Shown one piece after another: positions 40,666 through 49,794 of a DNA stretch of 50,823 bases. Made by a program: the position numbers and the translations under genes. Source of the stretch: a virus; IMG/VR virus record IMGVR_UViG_3300031925_000001, positions 1-50,823 of that record, one strand, 5' to 3'. The notes beneath the pieces are model-generated. The model saw only the letters and a program-made list of their open reading frames with translations. It did not search any database and was not told the DNA's origin. Positions within the stretch are counted from its first letter, which is position 1; the number at the start of each line of letters is the position of its first letter.

Positions 40666-41108
40666 TGAACGAACAAGAGCTGTTCAAAGAGCACTTTATT
40701 TACAAAGATTATAACAAAGGTTCTTTGTTTAGACGTAAGAATGGGAAGCCTTCTGGGGCTTCTTTGTGCTCTGGTGGATATAAGATGACATCTATAAACA
40801 GGAAACTGTATAGGTGGCATTATGTTATTTGGGTAATGCATTTCGGAGAAGTTCCTGAAGGTTTTAATGTAGACCATATAGATGGTGATAGAACCAACAA
40901 TAGAATAAATAACCTTCGTGTAGTTCCTGAAAACATTAATAAAGCAAATAGAAAAGAAGTGGGATTCTATAAATGCAAACAAACTGGTAGGTGGGCAGCC
41001 AAAACCGAACTTAATGGTATAAGATATTGGTTAGGCAGACACGAGACAGAAGAATTAGCAAGACAGGCAGTTATTGATTTTAAGACTGCAAACGGCGTAT
41101 ATGTATAA
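40662..41108 (+). CDS. HNH homing endonuclease with AP2-like domain
   Basis: This 148-residue protein starts MMNEQELFKEH. It has an HNH core: 'RWHYVIWVMHFGEVPEGFNVDHIDGDRTNNRINNLRVVP' (about 47-88) carries the His, Asp-His and Asn residues. A short AP2-like region follows ('GFYKCKQTGRWAAKTELNGIRYWLGRHETEELARQAVIDF', about 99-140). It lies between nrdA and nrdB, overlapping both by a few bases, in the style of an intergenic homing gene. AGGGAGG precedes the ATG at 40662. Confidence 0.9.
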   Translation: MMNEQELFKEHFIYKDYNKGSLFRRKNGKPSGASLCSGGYKMTSINRKLYRWHYVIWVMHFGEVPEGFNVDHIDGDRTNNRINNLRVVPENINKANRKEVGFYKCKQTGRWAAKTELNGIRYWLGRHETEELARQAVIDFKTANGVYV

Positions 41109-42184
41109 TGTCTGTATTTAATGCAAACAATAAGGGATACTCGGAAGGGTATCCTCTTTTCCTAGGTGAAGAACTAGGTCTATTCGACACAATTAATCGT
41201 ACATACCCTGAGCTAGAAGAACTGTACCAACAACAGCTTGCTCAAATCTGGAATGAGTTTGAGGTTGACCTTACTCAAGATAAGATGGATATGCAGAAAG
41301 TTGACCCTAAAGTTACTGACCTAATGGTTAAGACTATCAGTTGGCAACATCTGGCTGACTCTGTAGCATGTAAATCTATCTCTGGTATTCTGGTTAAACA
41401 TATTACTAACTCTGAACTTGAGGGCTTAACAATCCTATGGTCACTGTTCGAGGTTATCCATGCCCGTACTTATAGCCATATAGTTAAGCAGACGTTCCAG
41501 AACCCAGTTGAAATGCTTCAGGAGACATATGCTAACCTTAAAGTGTTAGACCGCTCTCATGCGATTGTAGAAGCTTTTGACAAACTAGCTGACCTACCTA
41601 AAGATGCACCTCGTGAGGTTGCAATGGAGGCAATCCTTGGTGCAGTGGTAGCTCTATTTGCATTGGAAGCAATTGCTTTCATGGGTAGCTTTGCAGTTAC
41701 ATTTGGTATTGCCGAGACTGGTAAGTTCCAAGGTATTGCACAGCTAGTTAAACTAATCTGTCGTGATGAGGTAACACATACCCGTTTCGACCATGCAATC
41801 CTAAAGATTCTACTTAAAGACCCAGAATGGTTGGCAGTGTTTAATAAGAATGTAGGCCAGTACCTCAAGATTCTTAACTCAGTAGTTGAGGGTGAACTTG
41901 TATGGGCTGACTACTTGTTTAGTGAGGGTCGTCAATGTATTGGCCTAAATGCTAAACTGGTTAAAGATTACGTACTGTACATGTCTTCTCCTGTGTACGA
42001 TGCACTAGGTTTGACATTCCCATTCGAGAAGGTTAAAGAGAATCCACTACCTTACATGGAGAACTATATTGATGGTTCACGAGTACAGGTAGCTCCACAA
42101 GAATTGCAGAACACAAGCTATAACATCGGTGCCATTTCAGATGACACAGCAGACTTAGACTTGTTGGACTTTGAGGATTTATAA
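41108..42184 (+). CDS. nrdB: Class I ribonucleotide reductase, small subunit
   Basis: This 358-residue radical-generating subunit has 'LFEVIHARTYSHI' (about 117-129), giving metal ligands Glu and His and the radical Tyr. 'LEAIAFMGSFAVTFG' (about 187-201) supplies a second Glu, and 'RDEVTHTRFDHAIL' (about 219-232) supplies Glu and His. The C-terminal tail is acidic and ends DLDLLDFEDL, the usual peptide that docks on NrdA. The length matches class Ia proteins. It starts within the HNH stop and its own stop overlaps the nrdD ATG. Confidence 0.95.
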   Translation: MSVFNANNKGYSEGYPLFLGEELGLFDTINRTYPELEELYQQQLAQIWNEFEVDLTQDKMDMQKVDPKVTDLMVKTISWQHLADSVACKSISGILVKHITNSELEGLTILWSLFEVIHARTYSHIVKQTFQNPVEMLQETYANLKVLDRSHAIVEAFDKLADLPKDAPREVAMEAILGAVVALFALEAIAFMGSFAVTFGIAETGKFQGIAQLVKLICRDEVTHTRFDHAILKILLKDPEWLAVFNKNVGQYLKILNSVVEGELVWADYLFSEGRQCIGLNAKLVKDYVLYMSSPVYDALGLTFPFEKVKENPLPYMENYIDGSRVQVAPQELQNTSYNIGAISDDTADLDLLDFEDL

Positions 42185-44028
42185 TGAATTCAAAAATCTT
42201 TAAGGAGATTGTAGAGGGGAGTGCCGATAAGGCACTTCTTCATAACAATGCTAACAAAGCATCTGAACGTATTCCAGTAATGAAGAACATGATTGCTGGT
42301 GAAGTTGCGAAACAATTGGCTGATGATTATCTACCAGCTCATATTATGGAGGCACACAGACAAGGTGTAATCCACTTCCATGATATGGATGAATCACCAC
42401 TATATCCTTTTTATAACTGTTGTCTAGTAGACTTGAAAGAGATGTTGGACAATGGCTTTAAGATGGGTAATGCAGATATTGAAACACCTAAATCAATTCA
42501 AACTGCATGTGCTATTACTGCACAGATTATTGCTCAAGTAGCATGTCACCAATATGGTGGCGTATCTATCAACAGACTGGATGAAATCCTAGCTCCTTAT
42601 GTTGATAAGACTTATAAGAAGAACCTTAGTAAGCAGAAGCAACGAGTAGGTAATGACAAAGCTGTTGTATATGCTACTGAGGATACACTCAAAGAGATTG
42701 AGGATGCATGTCAAGGCTTAGAGTATGAAGTTAATACTTTGTTCACTAGCCAAGGACAGACACCTTTCGTTACCTTTGGGTTTGGCTTAGGAACCAGTTG
42801 GCAAGCACGAGCTATTCAAAGAGGCTTATTGAATACCCGAATCAAGGGTCTAGGTAAACAAGGACGTACAGCTATCTTCCCTAAACTGGTCTATATGCTT
42901 GATGACAACATTAACGTTAAGGAAGGAGACCCTAACTATGACATCAAAAAGCTTGCTATTAAATGCGCTTCTAGACGAAATTACCCCGATGTCCTTGCTA
43001 TGCCACGGCTACGTGAATCTGGTGGTGGGTGTGCTCCTATGGGTTGCCGCTCATTCCTTCATGAGTGGAAAGATGATAGCGGGAATCTTGTTTGGGATGG
43101 TCGTAATAATCTGGGTGTTGTATCTATTAATCTACCTCAAATCGGCTTACTTGCTAGCACAGAAGAAGATTTCTGGAAACTATTGGATGAACGACTTGAA
43201 TTATGCAAGGAAGCATTACTGGCTCGGATAGAGCGTCTGAGAGGTGTCAAGGCTAAGGTAGCCCCTATCATTTATTGTGAGGGTGTACTAGGCCACAGAC
43301 TAGACCCAGAAGATGAAATCATGCAAATCTTTGAGAATGGACGAGCATCAGTAAGCTTAGGATACATTGGTATCAACGAGATGTGCAATGCTTTATTTGG
43401 CTGCGAGGAACATATCTATGATTCAAAACAGAAACAAGAGTTCGCACACCGAGTCGTCTCTTATCTCAAATCAAAAACAGTTGAGTGGAAGAAAGAGACA
43501 GGATGGGCGTTCGGATTATACTCTACACCTAGTGAGTCTCTGTGTGATAGGTTTGCTCGCATTGATACTGAACTGTTTGGCACAGTGGAAGGGGTCACTA
43601 GCCGAGAGTATTACACAAACAGTTTCCACTTGGATGTAGAGAAAGAAGTATCTCCATTCAACAAGATTGATTTTGAAGCTCCTTATCATAAGTGGGCTAA
43701 CAGTGGTAACATTACATTTACGGAAGTTCCTAACGTTGAACATAAGTACCGTGAGATTATGATTGAAACCATTTGGGATTATGCATATGAAAAAGTACCA
43801 TACTTCGGAACGAATTGTGTTATCGACCATTGCCACGCTTGTAATACCGGCATTGACGCTGTGGCTGATGTGGGTGGCTTCTCTTGCCCTAATTGCGGTA
43901 ATAGCGATACAGCTACACTAGAAGTTACAAAACGAGTTTGTGGTTACTTAGGTTCTCCTAATGCACGTCCTTTTATTGATGGTAAACAGAAAGAAGTTAT
44001 TCAGAGGGTAAAACATACATGTTCTTAA
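42184..44028 (+). CDS. nrdD: Class III (anaerobic) ribonucleotide reductase
   Basis: This 614-residue glycyl-radical enzyme reduces ribonucleoside triphosphates without oxygen. The C-terminal zinc site (Cys550, 553, 568, 571) and RVCGYLG with radical Gly587 are intact, followed by 'SPNARPFIDGKQKEVIQRVKH' like that of E. coli and T4. 'IHFHDMDESPLYPFYNCCL' near the start and 'GGGCAPMGCRSFL' in the middle provide active-site Cys. An ATP-cone is absent, as in T4 NrdD. No activase gene (nrdG) is recognised in this genome, so host NrdG may be required. Confidence 0.95.
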   Translation: MNSKIFKEIVEGSADKALLHNNANKASERIPVMKNMIAGEVAKQLADDYLPAHIMEAHRQGVIHFHDMDESPLYPFYNCCLVDLKEMLDNGFKMGNADIETPKSIQTACAITAQIIAQVACHQYGGVSINRLDEILAPYVDKTYKKNLSKQKQRVGNDKAVVYATEDTLKEIEDACQGLEYEVNTLFTSQGQTPFVTFGFGLGTSWQARAIQRGLLNTRIKGLGKQGRTAIFPKLVYMLDDNINVKEGDPNYDIKKLAIKCASRRNYPDVLAMPRLRESGGGCAPMGCRSFLHEWKDDSGNLVWDGRNNLGVVSINLPQIGLLASTEEDFWKLLDERLELCKEALLARIERLRGVKAKVAPIIYCEGVLGHRLDPEDEIMQIFENGRASVSLGYIGINEMCNALFGCEEHIYDSKQKQEFAHRVVSYLKSKTVEWKKETGWAFGLYSTPSESLCDRFARIDTELFGTVEGVTSREYYTNSFHLDVEKEVSPFNKIDFEAPYHKWANSGNITFTEVPNVEHKYREIMIETIWDYAYEKVPYFGTNCVIDHCHACNTGIDAVADVGGFSCPNCGNSDTATLEVTKRVCGYLGSPNARPFIDGKQKEVIQRVKHTCS

Positions 44029-44243
44029 TTGCAGAAGAAAAATTTTATATTGAGTTTAAAGATGGTTCAAGCATGACAGGCTCTAGCGCAGATGGTCATA
44101 AACTGACTGAACTGGATGACCGACTAATGGTAGAGTGCGGTAGTAAGCGTCGTGTATTCTTTAACGATACAATTAGTTACTATGAAGTAGAAAAGACCGA
44201 CCTAGATAAAACAGGTATGGATTTGGAGATTGGTATTAAGTAA
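44019..44243 (+). CDS. Small hypothetical protein after nrdD
   Basis: This 74-residue protein has a beta-rich pattern (FYIEFKDGSSMTGSSADGHKL, RRVFFNDTISYYEVEK) and an acidic end. ATG overlaps nrdD by 10 bases, and its stop overlaps the endonuclease I ATG. It has no Cys pattern, so it is not the missing NrdG. No family is recognised. Confidence 0.7.
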   Translation: MFLIAEEKFYIEFKDGSSMTGSSADGHKLTELDDRLMVECGSKRRVFFNDTISYYEVEKTDLDKTGMDLEIGIK

Positions 44244-44671
44244 TGAGACCTAATAGACGATGGATGGCACATGCACGAAAAGCAGACTCAGTATGGGAAG
44301 CTGACCTACGGGATAAGGTACTTACCGGAGGCGTATTCCAAGGGGCTAAGATTCCATACAACATTCCCCATAACTATACACCAGACTTTGTGTTTGGAAA
44401 CACACTCATTGAAACTAAAGGCCGATTTCGGGACAGTTCAGAAGCGGCTAAATATAAGCATATTAGAGATGCAATCACAGCAGAAGGCAAGGAACTTGTT
44501 TTTATCTTCTATAAAGCAGCTACTCCAATGCCACATGCTAAGACCAGAAAGGACGGTACTAAACAAACTCATGGCGAATGGGCAGAACGTAACGGCTTTA
44601 GATATTTTGAGTGCGACAAAAATTTATTTATAAATGAAGAACTGAAGAAATTCTTAGAGGAGATTAAGTAA
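44243..44671 (+). CDS. Endonuclease I, T7-type Holliday-junction resolvase
   Basis: This 142-residue nuclease has 'YTPDFVFGNTLIETKGRF' (45-62) with catalytic Asp48, Glu57 and Lys59, the PD-ExK signature of T7 gp3. An upstream acidic 'SVWEADLRDK' region supplies the first Glu. It should resolve branched DNA before packaging and help degrade host DNA. ATG overlaps the previous stop by one base. The length is typical of the family. Confidence 0.92.
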   Translation: MRPNRRWMAHARKADSVWEADLRDKVLTGGVFQGAKIPYNIPHNYTPDFVFGNTLIETKGRFRDSSEAAKYKHIRDAITAEGKELVFIFYKAATPMPHAKTRKDGTKQTHGEWAERNGFRYFECDKNLFINEELKKFLEEIK

Positions 44672-44672
44672 T

Positions 44673-44897
44673 ATGAACCCGAAACTAGCACAACCATTAG
44701 ACCTATCAATCAAAGCATACAAGATGGCTCAAATCGAAGCTCAACGAGCTGGTACAGATTGTGGTACATATCCACAGTGGCGAGCAATGATGATGAAGCA
44801 AGATAAGTTTCGTCAAGAGCTGGTAGAGGCTAACAAACCTAAAGAGGAAGAGAAGCCTAAGCGTAAGCCACGAGCTAAGAAAACAAAATCTGAATAA
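44673..44897 (+). CDS. Small basic protein ending the rightward arm
   Basis: This 74-residue protein has a helical first half (MAQIEAQRAGTDCGTYPQWRA) and a tail with alternating Lys/Glu/Pro/Arg (EEEKPKRKPRAKKTKS). It is the last gene before the bidirectional terminator. It probably binds nucleic acid; function is unknown. Confidence 0.7.
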   Translation: MNPKLAQPLDLSIKAYKMAQIEAQRAGTDCGTYPQWRAMMMKQDKFRQELVEANKPKEEEKPKRKPRAKKTKSE

Positions 44898-44899
44898 TA

Positions 44900-44942
44900 A
44901 AAAGCCCCCACTCTAGGTAATTCTAGGTGGGGGTTATCTTTT
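44900..44942. terminator. Bidirectional terminator between convergent arms
   Basis: CCCCCAC-T-CTAG / CTAG-GTGGGGG form a long stem with one bulged base and a GTAATT loop. T-rich tracts follow in the + direction (TTATCTTTT) and A-rich tracts in the other (AAAAAG before the stem, read as T on the minus strand). It separates the rightward replication genes from the leftward virion genes. It starts three bases after the last rightward stop and overlaps the last leftward stop region. Confidence 0.9.
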
Positions 44943-44944
44943 AT

Positions 44945-45130
44945 CTATTGTTTTGCCTCCAAACGACTAACTCGCTGAAGTGTGTCGATAGTCCTGTCAT
45001 CAATCTTATCAACCTTCTTCTCAATTCGTGTTAGGATTTCACTAAACCCACCCCACTGTGAAGCTACTGTAAGGGTTGGAACAGTGAAAGCCGCAACTAA
45101 CACTACTGCATATTCCACCCATCTTGCCAT
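44945..45130 (-). CDS. Small membrane protein with coiled-coil tail
   Basis: This 61-residue protein (start MARWVEYAVVLVAAF) has one hydrophobic helix (about residues 6-24) and a charged coiled-coil tail. GGAGG is five bases upstream of ATG 45130; an in-frame GTG 6 bases earlier is weaker. It is the last leftward gene, after the 923-residue virion protein, and might be a lysis accessory or spanin-like protein. Function is unproven. Confidence 0.68.
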   Translation of the reverse strand: MARWVEYAVVLVAAFTVPTLTVASQWGGFSEILTRIEKKVDKIDDRTIDTLQRVSRLEAKQ

Positions 45131-45139
45131 ATACACCTC

Positions 45140-47911
45140 CTATAATGCTCCCTTAAATGCAGACATCACAGGTAAGTCTTCTAATTCCGCTTCTCCATTC
45201 ACAGCTCTATTAAGCAGATTTGCTTGCTGGTCATAGATACTAAACGAAACAGGGACTACAACTCGTGAAAGCTGTCCTGTTGCTGCATCCTGTAAGTACC
45301 CCATATGGATTGGCATGAGAGTATTACGGTAAGCCTTCATGAAGATTTCCTCATCACTTAGGTTATTACCTCGAACTTCGTTCTTCAAACTCTCTTGCAA
45401 GAAGCCAACAAACATGATGGCTCCAGTAGTAGCACCAAATCGTGCGAGGTCTACAGCTAACTCTGCACCTGACTTACCACGAGGGTCAATCATATCGTAC
45501 AGCTTAGGAAGGATAGTGTTAGCAAACATGGTTGGATAACCACGAAGCTGGGTGAACATAGCACCCCATCCTGTAGAAAACCAAACTGGTTTATCTAATG
45601 CCTCTGGGTTTAGTGCTACGTCTCTGTTAAATCTTGCAACCATTGACGGCTTATATTCATCAATAATATTCGGATTCTTATACATTGCCTTAGCAATGCC
45701 TTCGCTGATACCTAAATCGTTTAATCGTTCTACAGCATTCATATATGCTTTTGTATTCTTCGGACGACTATTGATTGTAGATAGGTCAGTTTTTAATTGT
45801 GCATCCATTGCATGTACAGCCATAGTGTTAACCAAGTAGTTAATAGCTGTCTGACCTGTAGCATGGAAGAATGCGTTGTTAAAGTTTTGCATTGCAGGGC
45901 TTAGGAACTCACCCTGAATACGGTTGTTAAGTGCCGTAGTAGCGTTCTTAAAGCTACGTCCAGTCATAAGAAGTTGTCTATTTACTTCAGACTTATCAAC
46001 AATACCACCAGTAAATGTACTAATTAGGTCACGAGAGATTGAACCCAAGGACTTAATGAATGCTTTACTAGCAGCTACATTACCAACTTTAATAGCCAAG
46101 TTAAAAGGTTCTGTTAAAGATGATAATGCAGTTAGTGGCAAAGCCACAACGTTAGAAATAGAACGAGCAACAGAAGCTAACTTCTTAGCTGACTCACTCT
46201 GGAATTGACCGTATGTACCTTGATAGGCATCCATAGCATTGTAGAATGTATCTACTTCTGCTGTAGTCATAGCCTGTGCATCACCTCGTTGAGCATTAGC
46301 TTGGGCAATAAGTCCGTTAAGGATTTCATTATTAGCACCTAGCTGTTCTGCATAAGTGATACGGTGGGCTGCTGATTGTACATAACTCTGTAACTGTTCC
46401 TTAAAGTTATTAGAGATTGCTTGGTCATTTAAAATATGCTGAGGGATGAAACCTAATTGACGAGACTTCTCTAGCTGCCCGTATTTCATCGGAGAGCTTG
46501 TTTCTACACGATTAGGTGCAGAGATATTACCATTCTCATCAATCGTCACACGAGGCATTTTAGCGGCCTCTGTGTCCTGTTTCTCTAAGGCTACCTTGAA
46601 AGATTTAATCTTACCAAGAGCTTCTTCTGGAGTTATAAGAGGTTGTCTATTACCATCCTTATCAACTGTTGTCTTATCTACCTGTTCATTATACCAACGC
46701 GTGTACTGCGCGTGAAGTGTATCAGCATCAAACTTCTGTGCATCAAATGTGGTAGGTAGGTAGTTTTGAATGAAGCCCGCATCTAAATTCGCGCCTTGTT
46801 TGCTGTTAGCACGCGCGTGCACGTCATTCATGATTGAGTCTAGTTGTTGTAGCTCTGTTGTATCACGACGCCCCTCTGCGTAATCCTTACGTAGTTTATC
46901 AGCATCTTTAACAGTAGCGAACAAAGTGTTAATACGATTAGTTAGGTCTGCTGCCATAACCTCACGTTCAACACGCATATTCTCAATACGTTTGTTTAGT
47001 TCTTGACCTGCCTCTGTGCCCTCTAGGAAGCGACGTACAGGACGTAATGCAGTACCTACAGTAAAGTTCAAAGCGGATTGCATGAAGCCGTCTGCCCCTG
47101 CTACATCGCCATTCTTAACCGCATGGTCACTAGCCATCTCTGCTAGCTCTGCTTGTTTAGCTTTATCAACTACACCCTGTGCAAGACGTAGTGGAGAAGT
47201 AACAAGCATACCACCTACGATAGCCTCATCAATATCCTCAGTAGAGAACTCACCAGTCACACCGTAGTTACGTAAAACTTGTTGTGCACCGTTAGTACCA
47301 CCATCAACAGCGAAGTTCTTAGCTAGGTCTACAAGTACAGACTTCTTAGCTTCCTCTGTCAAGTTGGTATTATCTAACTTAGACAACATACCAGTCATGC
47401 CTTTGGCTAGTGGAATATTCAATAACGATTCAGCACCAGCCGTAACCATTGCACGACCTACATCAATTTCCTCACCTGCCTCTACCTGTTGGTTAACTGT
47501 ATCACCAAAGTATGAAGCAGCATTGGCAACCAAGCCAAGCTTACCGAAGAACATGGCTGCCACTTCAGGAGTACCTGTAGCTAAGCCCTCACCAACATAA
47601 TCCATTAACTGGCCTAGGCTTTTAATATCCTTGTATGAAGCTACTTTAGGGTTGAACTTACGCCACTCTGCGTATTTCTCTTCCGAGTATTGTGCAAGGT
47701 CACTAGCTGTTTCCTCAAAGCCCAATTTCTCTGCAAGTACAGAAGCAGCACGAGATTGTGAAGCCAGTGCCTTATCAACACCAGCCTCTAAAGCTCCTAC
47801 TTTCTCAGGTACAGCTTCAAAACCTAAATCCAATTCGTTTGTAGTTGCACCATAATTCACTTGACTATCTAGTGGGTTATTACCAAATAGTTGTGGCGTT
47901 TCGTTACTCAT
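45140..47911 (-). CDS. Large internal virion / DNA-ejection protein
   Basis: This 923-residue protein has extensive helical regions, a beta-poor composition and two hydrophobic stretches near residues 115-135 and 835-855 ('LARFGATTGAIMFVGFL'). It is by far the largest gene product of the ejection block, comparable in role and position to T7 gp15/gp16, which form a trans-envelope channel for DNA. No lytic transglycosylase motif was found. It follows a 400-residue protein and is likely packaged in the head. ATG at 47911 has AAGGAG upstream. The assignment rests on size, order and composition. Confidence 0.65.
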   Translation of the reverse strand: MSNETPQLFGNNPLDSQVNYGATTNELDLGFEAVPEKVGALEAGVDKALASQSRAASVLAEKLGFEETASDLAQYSEEKYAEWRKFNPKVASYKDIKSLGQLMDYVGEGLATGTPEVAAMFFGKLGLVANAASYFGDTVNQQVEAGEEIDVGRAMVTAGAESLLNIPLAKGMTGMLSKLDNTNLTEEAKKSVLVDLAKNFAVDGGTNGAQQVLRNYGVTGEFSTEDIDEAIVGGMLVTSPLRLAQGVVDKAKQAELAEMASDHAVKNGDVAGADGFMQSALNFTVGTALRPVRRFLEGTEAGQELNKRIENMRVEREVMAADLTNRINTLFATVKDADKLRKDYAEGRRDTTELQQLDSIMNDVHARANSKQGANLDAGFIQNYLPTTFDAQKFDADTLHAQYTRWYNEQVDKTTVDKDGNRQPLITPEEALGKIKSFKVALEKQDTEAAKMPRVTIDENGNISAPNRVETSSPMKYGQLEKSRQLGFIPQHILNDQAISNNFKEQLQSYVQSAAHRITYAEQLGANNEILNGLIAQANAQRGDAQAMTTAEVDTFYNAMDAYQGTYGQFQSESAKKLASVARSISNVVALPLTALSSLTEPFNLAIKVGNVAASKAFIKSLGSISRDLISTFTGGIVDKSEVNRQLLMTGRSFKNATTALNNRIQGEFLSPAMQNFNNAFFHATGQTAINYLVNTMAVHAMDAQLKTDLSTINSRPKNTKAYMNAVERLNDLGISEGIAKAMYKNPNIIDEYKPSMVARFNRDVALNPEALDKPVWFSTGWGAMFTQLRGYPTMFANTILPKLYDMIDPRGKSGAELAVDLARFGATTGAIMFVGFLQESLKNEVRGNNLSDEEIFMKAYRNTLMPIHMGYLQDAATGQLSRVVVPVSFSIYDQQANLLNRAVNGEAELEDLPVMSAFKGAL

Positions 47912-47920
47912 TTACTCTCC

Positions 47921-49123
47921 TTAATCCATTAATGTTACGTCACCAATCCAAGGGTCTTTGAAAGCGTTAGCTTGAATACCTTGTTCAATACCTTGCTTAA
48001 TAGCTGAAGGTGTAACAGGTTTACCCAGTGCCTTGATGCGTAAAATAACTTCTTCTACTACAGATGGTTTAACACCATTGCTCTCTGCGTAGTTCTTAGC
48101 GATAGAACGGTCACTTGTGGATAGTTCCAATGCCTCATCTTGTTTGTCCAATAGAGAACCCTCTGCACGCTTACGTTGAGTAAGAGCATTGTATTCTCGA
48201 ACATTCTGTTCTGCTGACCACTTAGCATCTTCACGTTTTTGCTTAGCGGCTGCTGCTTTTTGTTGTTGTCGTGCTTGTACACCACCTGCTAGACCTTTAA
48301 GTACAGCCACACCTACGTTGTTAGTTTGTGTAGCAGCTTGTGCACCTACGGCTAGCATTGTAATGAAGTCTACCTTATCGTTCAGAAAAGAGGCACCTTC
48401 CGCAACAGCACTGCCAGCATCACCAAGTAAACCAGTAACACCTTTGGCATAGCCACCCGTTGCTTCGTCGAGTGCATCCCAAGAATTCTGTAGATACTCC
48501 AGAGGTACACCAAGCAAGTCAGCCGTACGTTGCCACGCATTCTTACCTTCCTCCGTATTTGGGTCAGACTTATCAAGAACCGCAGCCGTCTTAGCATTAT
48601 CGGTATATTCTTGTTGACCTTGTTTAACTACTTGCTGTTGTTCTTCCTTAGTAAGTTTAGGAGTAGGAGCAGCTAATACTGTACCAACACCCTCAGCCAT
48701 TGTATCTGGGGCTGTATCACCGAAGAAACCTTTAGCAAACTTGATGCCATCTTTAATGGCAGGGATTACAGCTTCACCACCCTCTTTAACTAATTTCTTA
48801 GTTGTTTCTAAACTAAAGTCTTCAATACCTGCTGCGTTAAGAGCTTCCTTGGTTTGTTCTTTAGTTTCAGTAATAAGGGTAGAAGCTTTATCAGCAGCCT
48901 CGGTAACTGGCTTACTACGCTTCATGTATTCCTTTTCTTGCTCTGCGGCTCGTGCAGCAGCGGCATCATAGGTACTACGAATACCCTCATCGGCTTGTTG
49001 TAGGAGACCAGTAATGGCTTTATCAGCAGTCTCATTAGTCTTCATAGGCTTACGTTCTGCTGTCTGAGCTAGAAGCGCCCAAGGATTAGACTTGCTTGCC
49101 TCCTGTGGAATAAATTGTGCCAT
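47921..49123 (-). CDS. Probable ejection protein
   Basis: This 400-residue protein is mostly helical with long charged coiled coils (about 30-110, 280-345) and an Ala/Gly-rich middle (about 215-285) that could associate with membranes. There is no enzyme motif. It lies between a Gly/Ala-rich protein and the 923-residue protein with minimal gaps. The order small, small, Gly-rich, helical, very large matches internal virion proteins of T7-like phages. ATG overlaps the preceding stop by one base. Confidence 0.6.
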   Translation of the reverse strand: MAQFIPQEASKSNPWALLAQTAERKPMKTNETADKAITGLLQQADEGIRSTYDAAAARAAEQEKEYMKRSKPVTEAADKASTLITETKEQTKEALNAAGIEDFSLETTKKLVKEGGEAVIPAIKDGIKFAKGFFGDTAPDTMAEGVGTVLAAPTPKLTKEEQQQVVKQGQQEYTDNAKTAAVLDKSDPNTEEGKNAWQRTADLLGVPLEYLQNSWDALDEATGGYAKGVTGLLGDAGSAVAEGASFLNDKVDFITMLAVGAQAATQTNNVGVAVLKGLAGGVQARQQQKAAAAKQKREDAKWSAEQNVREYNALTQRKRAEGSLLDKQDEALELSTSDRSIAKNYAESNGVKPSVVEEVILRIKALGKPVTPSAIKQGIEQGIQANAFKDPWIGDVTLMD

Positions 49124-49794
49124 TAGATTAAACCTCCATATGTTTTCTCTACTCGTGGTGCTTCATTAGTTTGGTAAGAACGAGCACCTCTTAGTGGACT
49201 CTGTAATTGCATTTGTGGTGCTTGACCTTGTAGGTTCTGGATAAGATTCACACCTTGGTTGATGTTACTAAGATAATCCCCACCACTGCCAAGTAATCCA
49301 GATGATGCACCTGAGCTAGCGGCAGTAGGAGTTAGTGAAGTAGTAGCTGCACCAGAAGCACCTAGGCCACCAGTAGTAGCAGTAGCACCTCCTGCGGGAG
49401 CAGACATAGAACCCATAGAAGCAAATGCTCCTGAGCCTAGACTACCTGAACCAACAGCGGCACCGGAACCAAATCCACCACCTGCTGCGGCTCCACCGCC
49501 TCCGGCAGCGCCACCTCCAGCTCCTGCTGCAAGGGCACCACCACCAAGGACAGCACCGAAGATACTGCCCACAATGGCATCAGAGTTCTTTACAATTGCA
49601 TTATCTTTATTGAGACCTAGAGAGCCTTGCATCTCTGTCATAGCATCTTGGTGATTACCAAATGCTTCATCAGTATCACCGCTAAAAACATCCTTAACAA
49701 AGTTAAAGTCAGCTTCTAACTGGGTGATGGGCATCATTGCAATCTCTCCTAAGTCGAAGTTGTCGAAGTCGAAGATGTTACTGAAAAAGCTCAT
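49123..49794 (-). CDS. Gly/Ala-rich virion protein
   Basis: This 223-residue protein has a normal N-terminal 75 residues, then a long Gly/Ala/Ser-rich low-complexity stretch (about 78-172), and a C-terminal tail with 'NLIQNLQGQAPQMQLQSPLRGARSYQTNEAPRVEKTYGGLI'. The low-complexity stretch is hydrophobic and could insert in membranes during DNA delivery. Both ends overlap neighbouring genes by one base. Assignment as an ejection protein is from context. Confidence 0.6.
   Translation of the reverse strand: MSFFSNIFDFDNFDLGEIAMMPITQLEADFNFVKDVFSGDTDEAFGNHQDAMTEMQGSLGLNKDNAIVKNSDAIVGSIFGAVLGGGALAAGAGGGAAGGGGAAAGGGFGSGAAVGSGSLGSGAFASMGSMSAPAGGATATTGGLGASGAATTSLTPTAASSGASSGLLGSGGDYLSNINQGVNLIQNLQGQAPQMQLQSPLRGARSYQTNEAPRVEKTYGGLI

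Noticed and set aside
34892-44028. Possible inteins or introns in polymerase and RNR genes
   Set aside because: All catalytic motifs are continuous and protein lengths are normal, so no intervening sequence is present.
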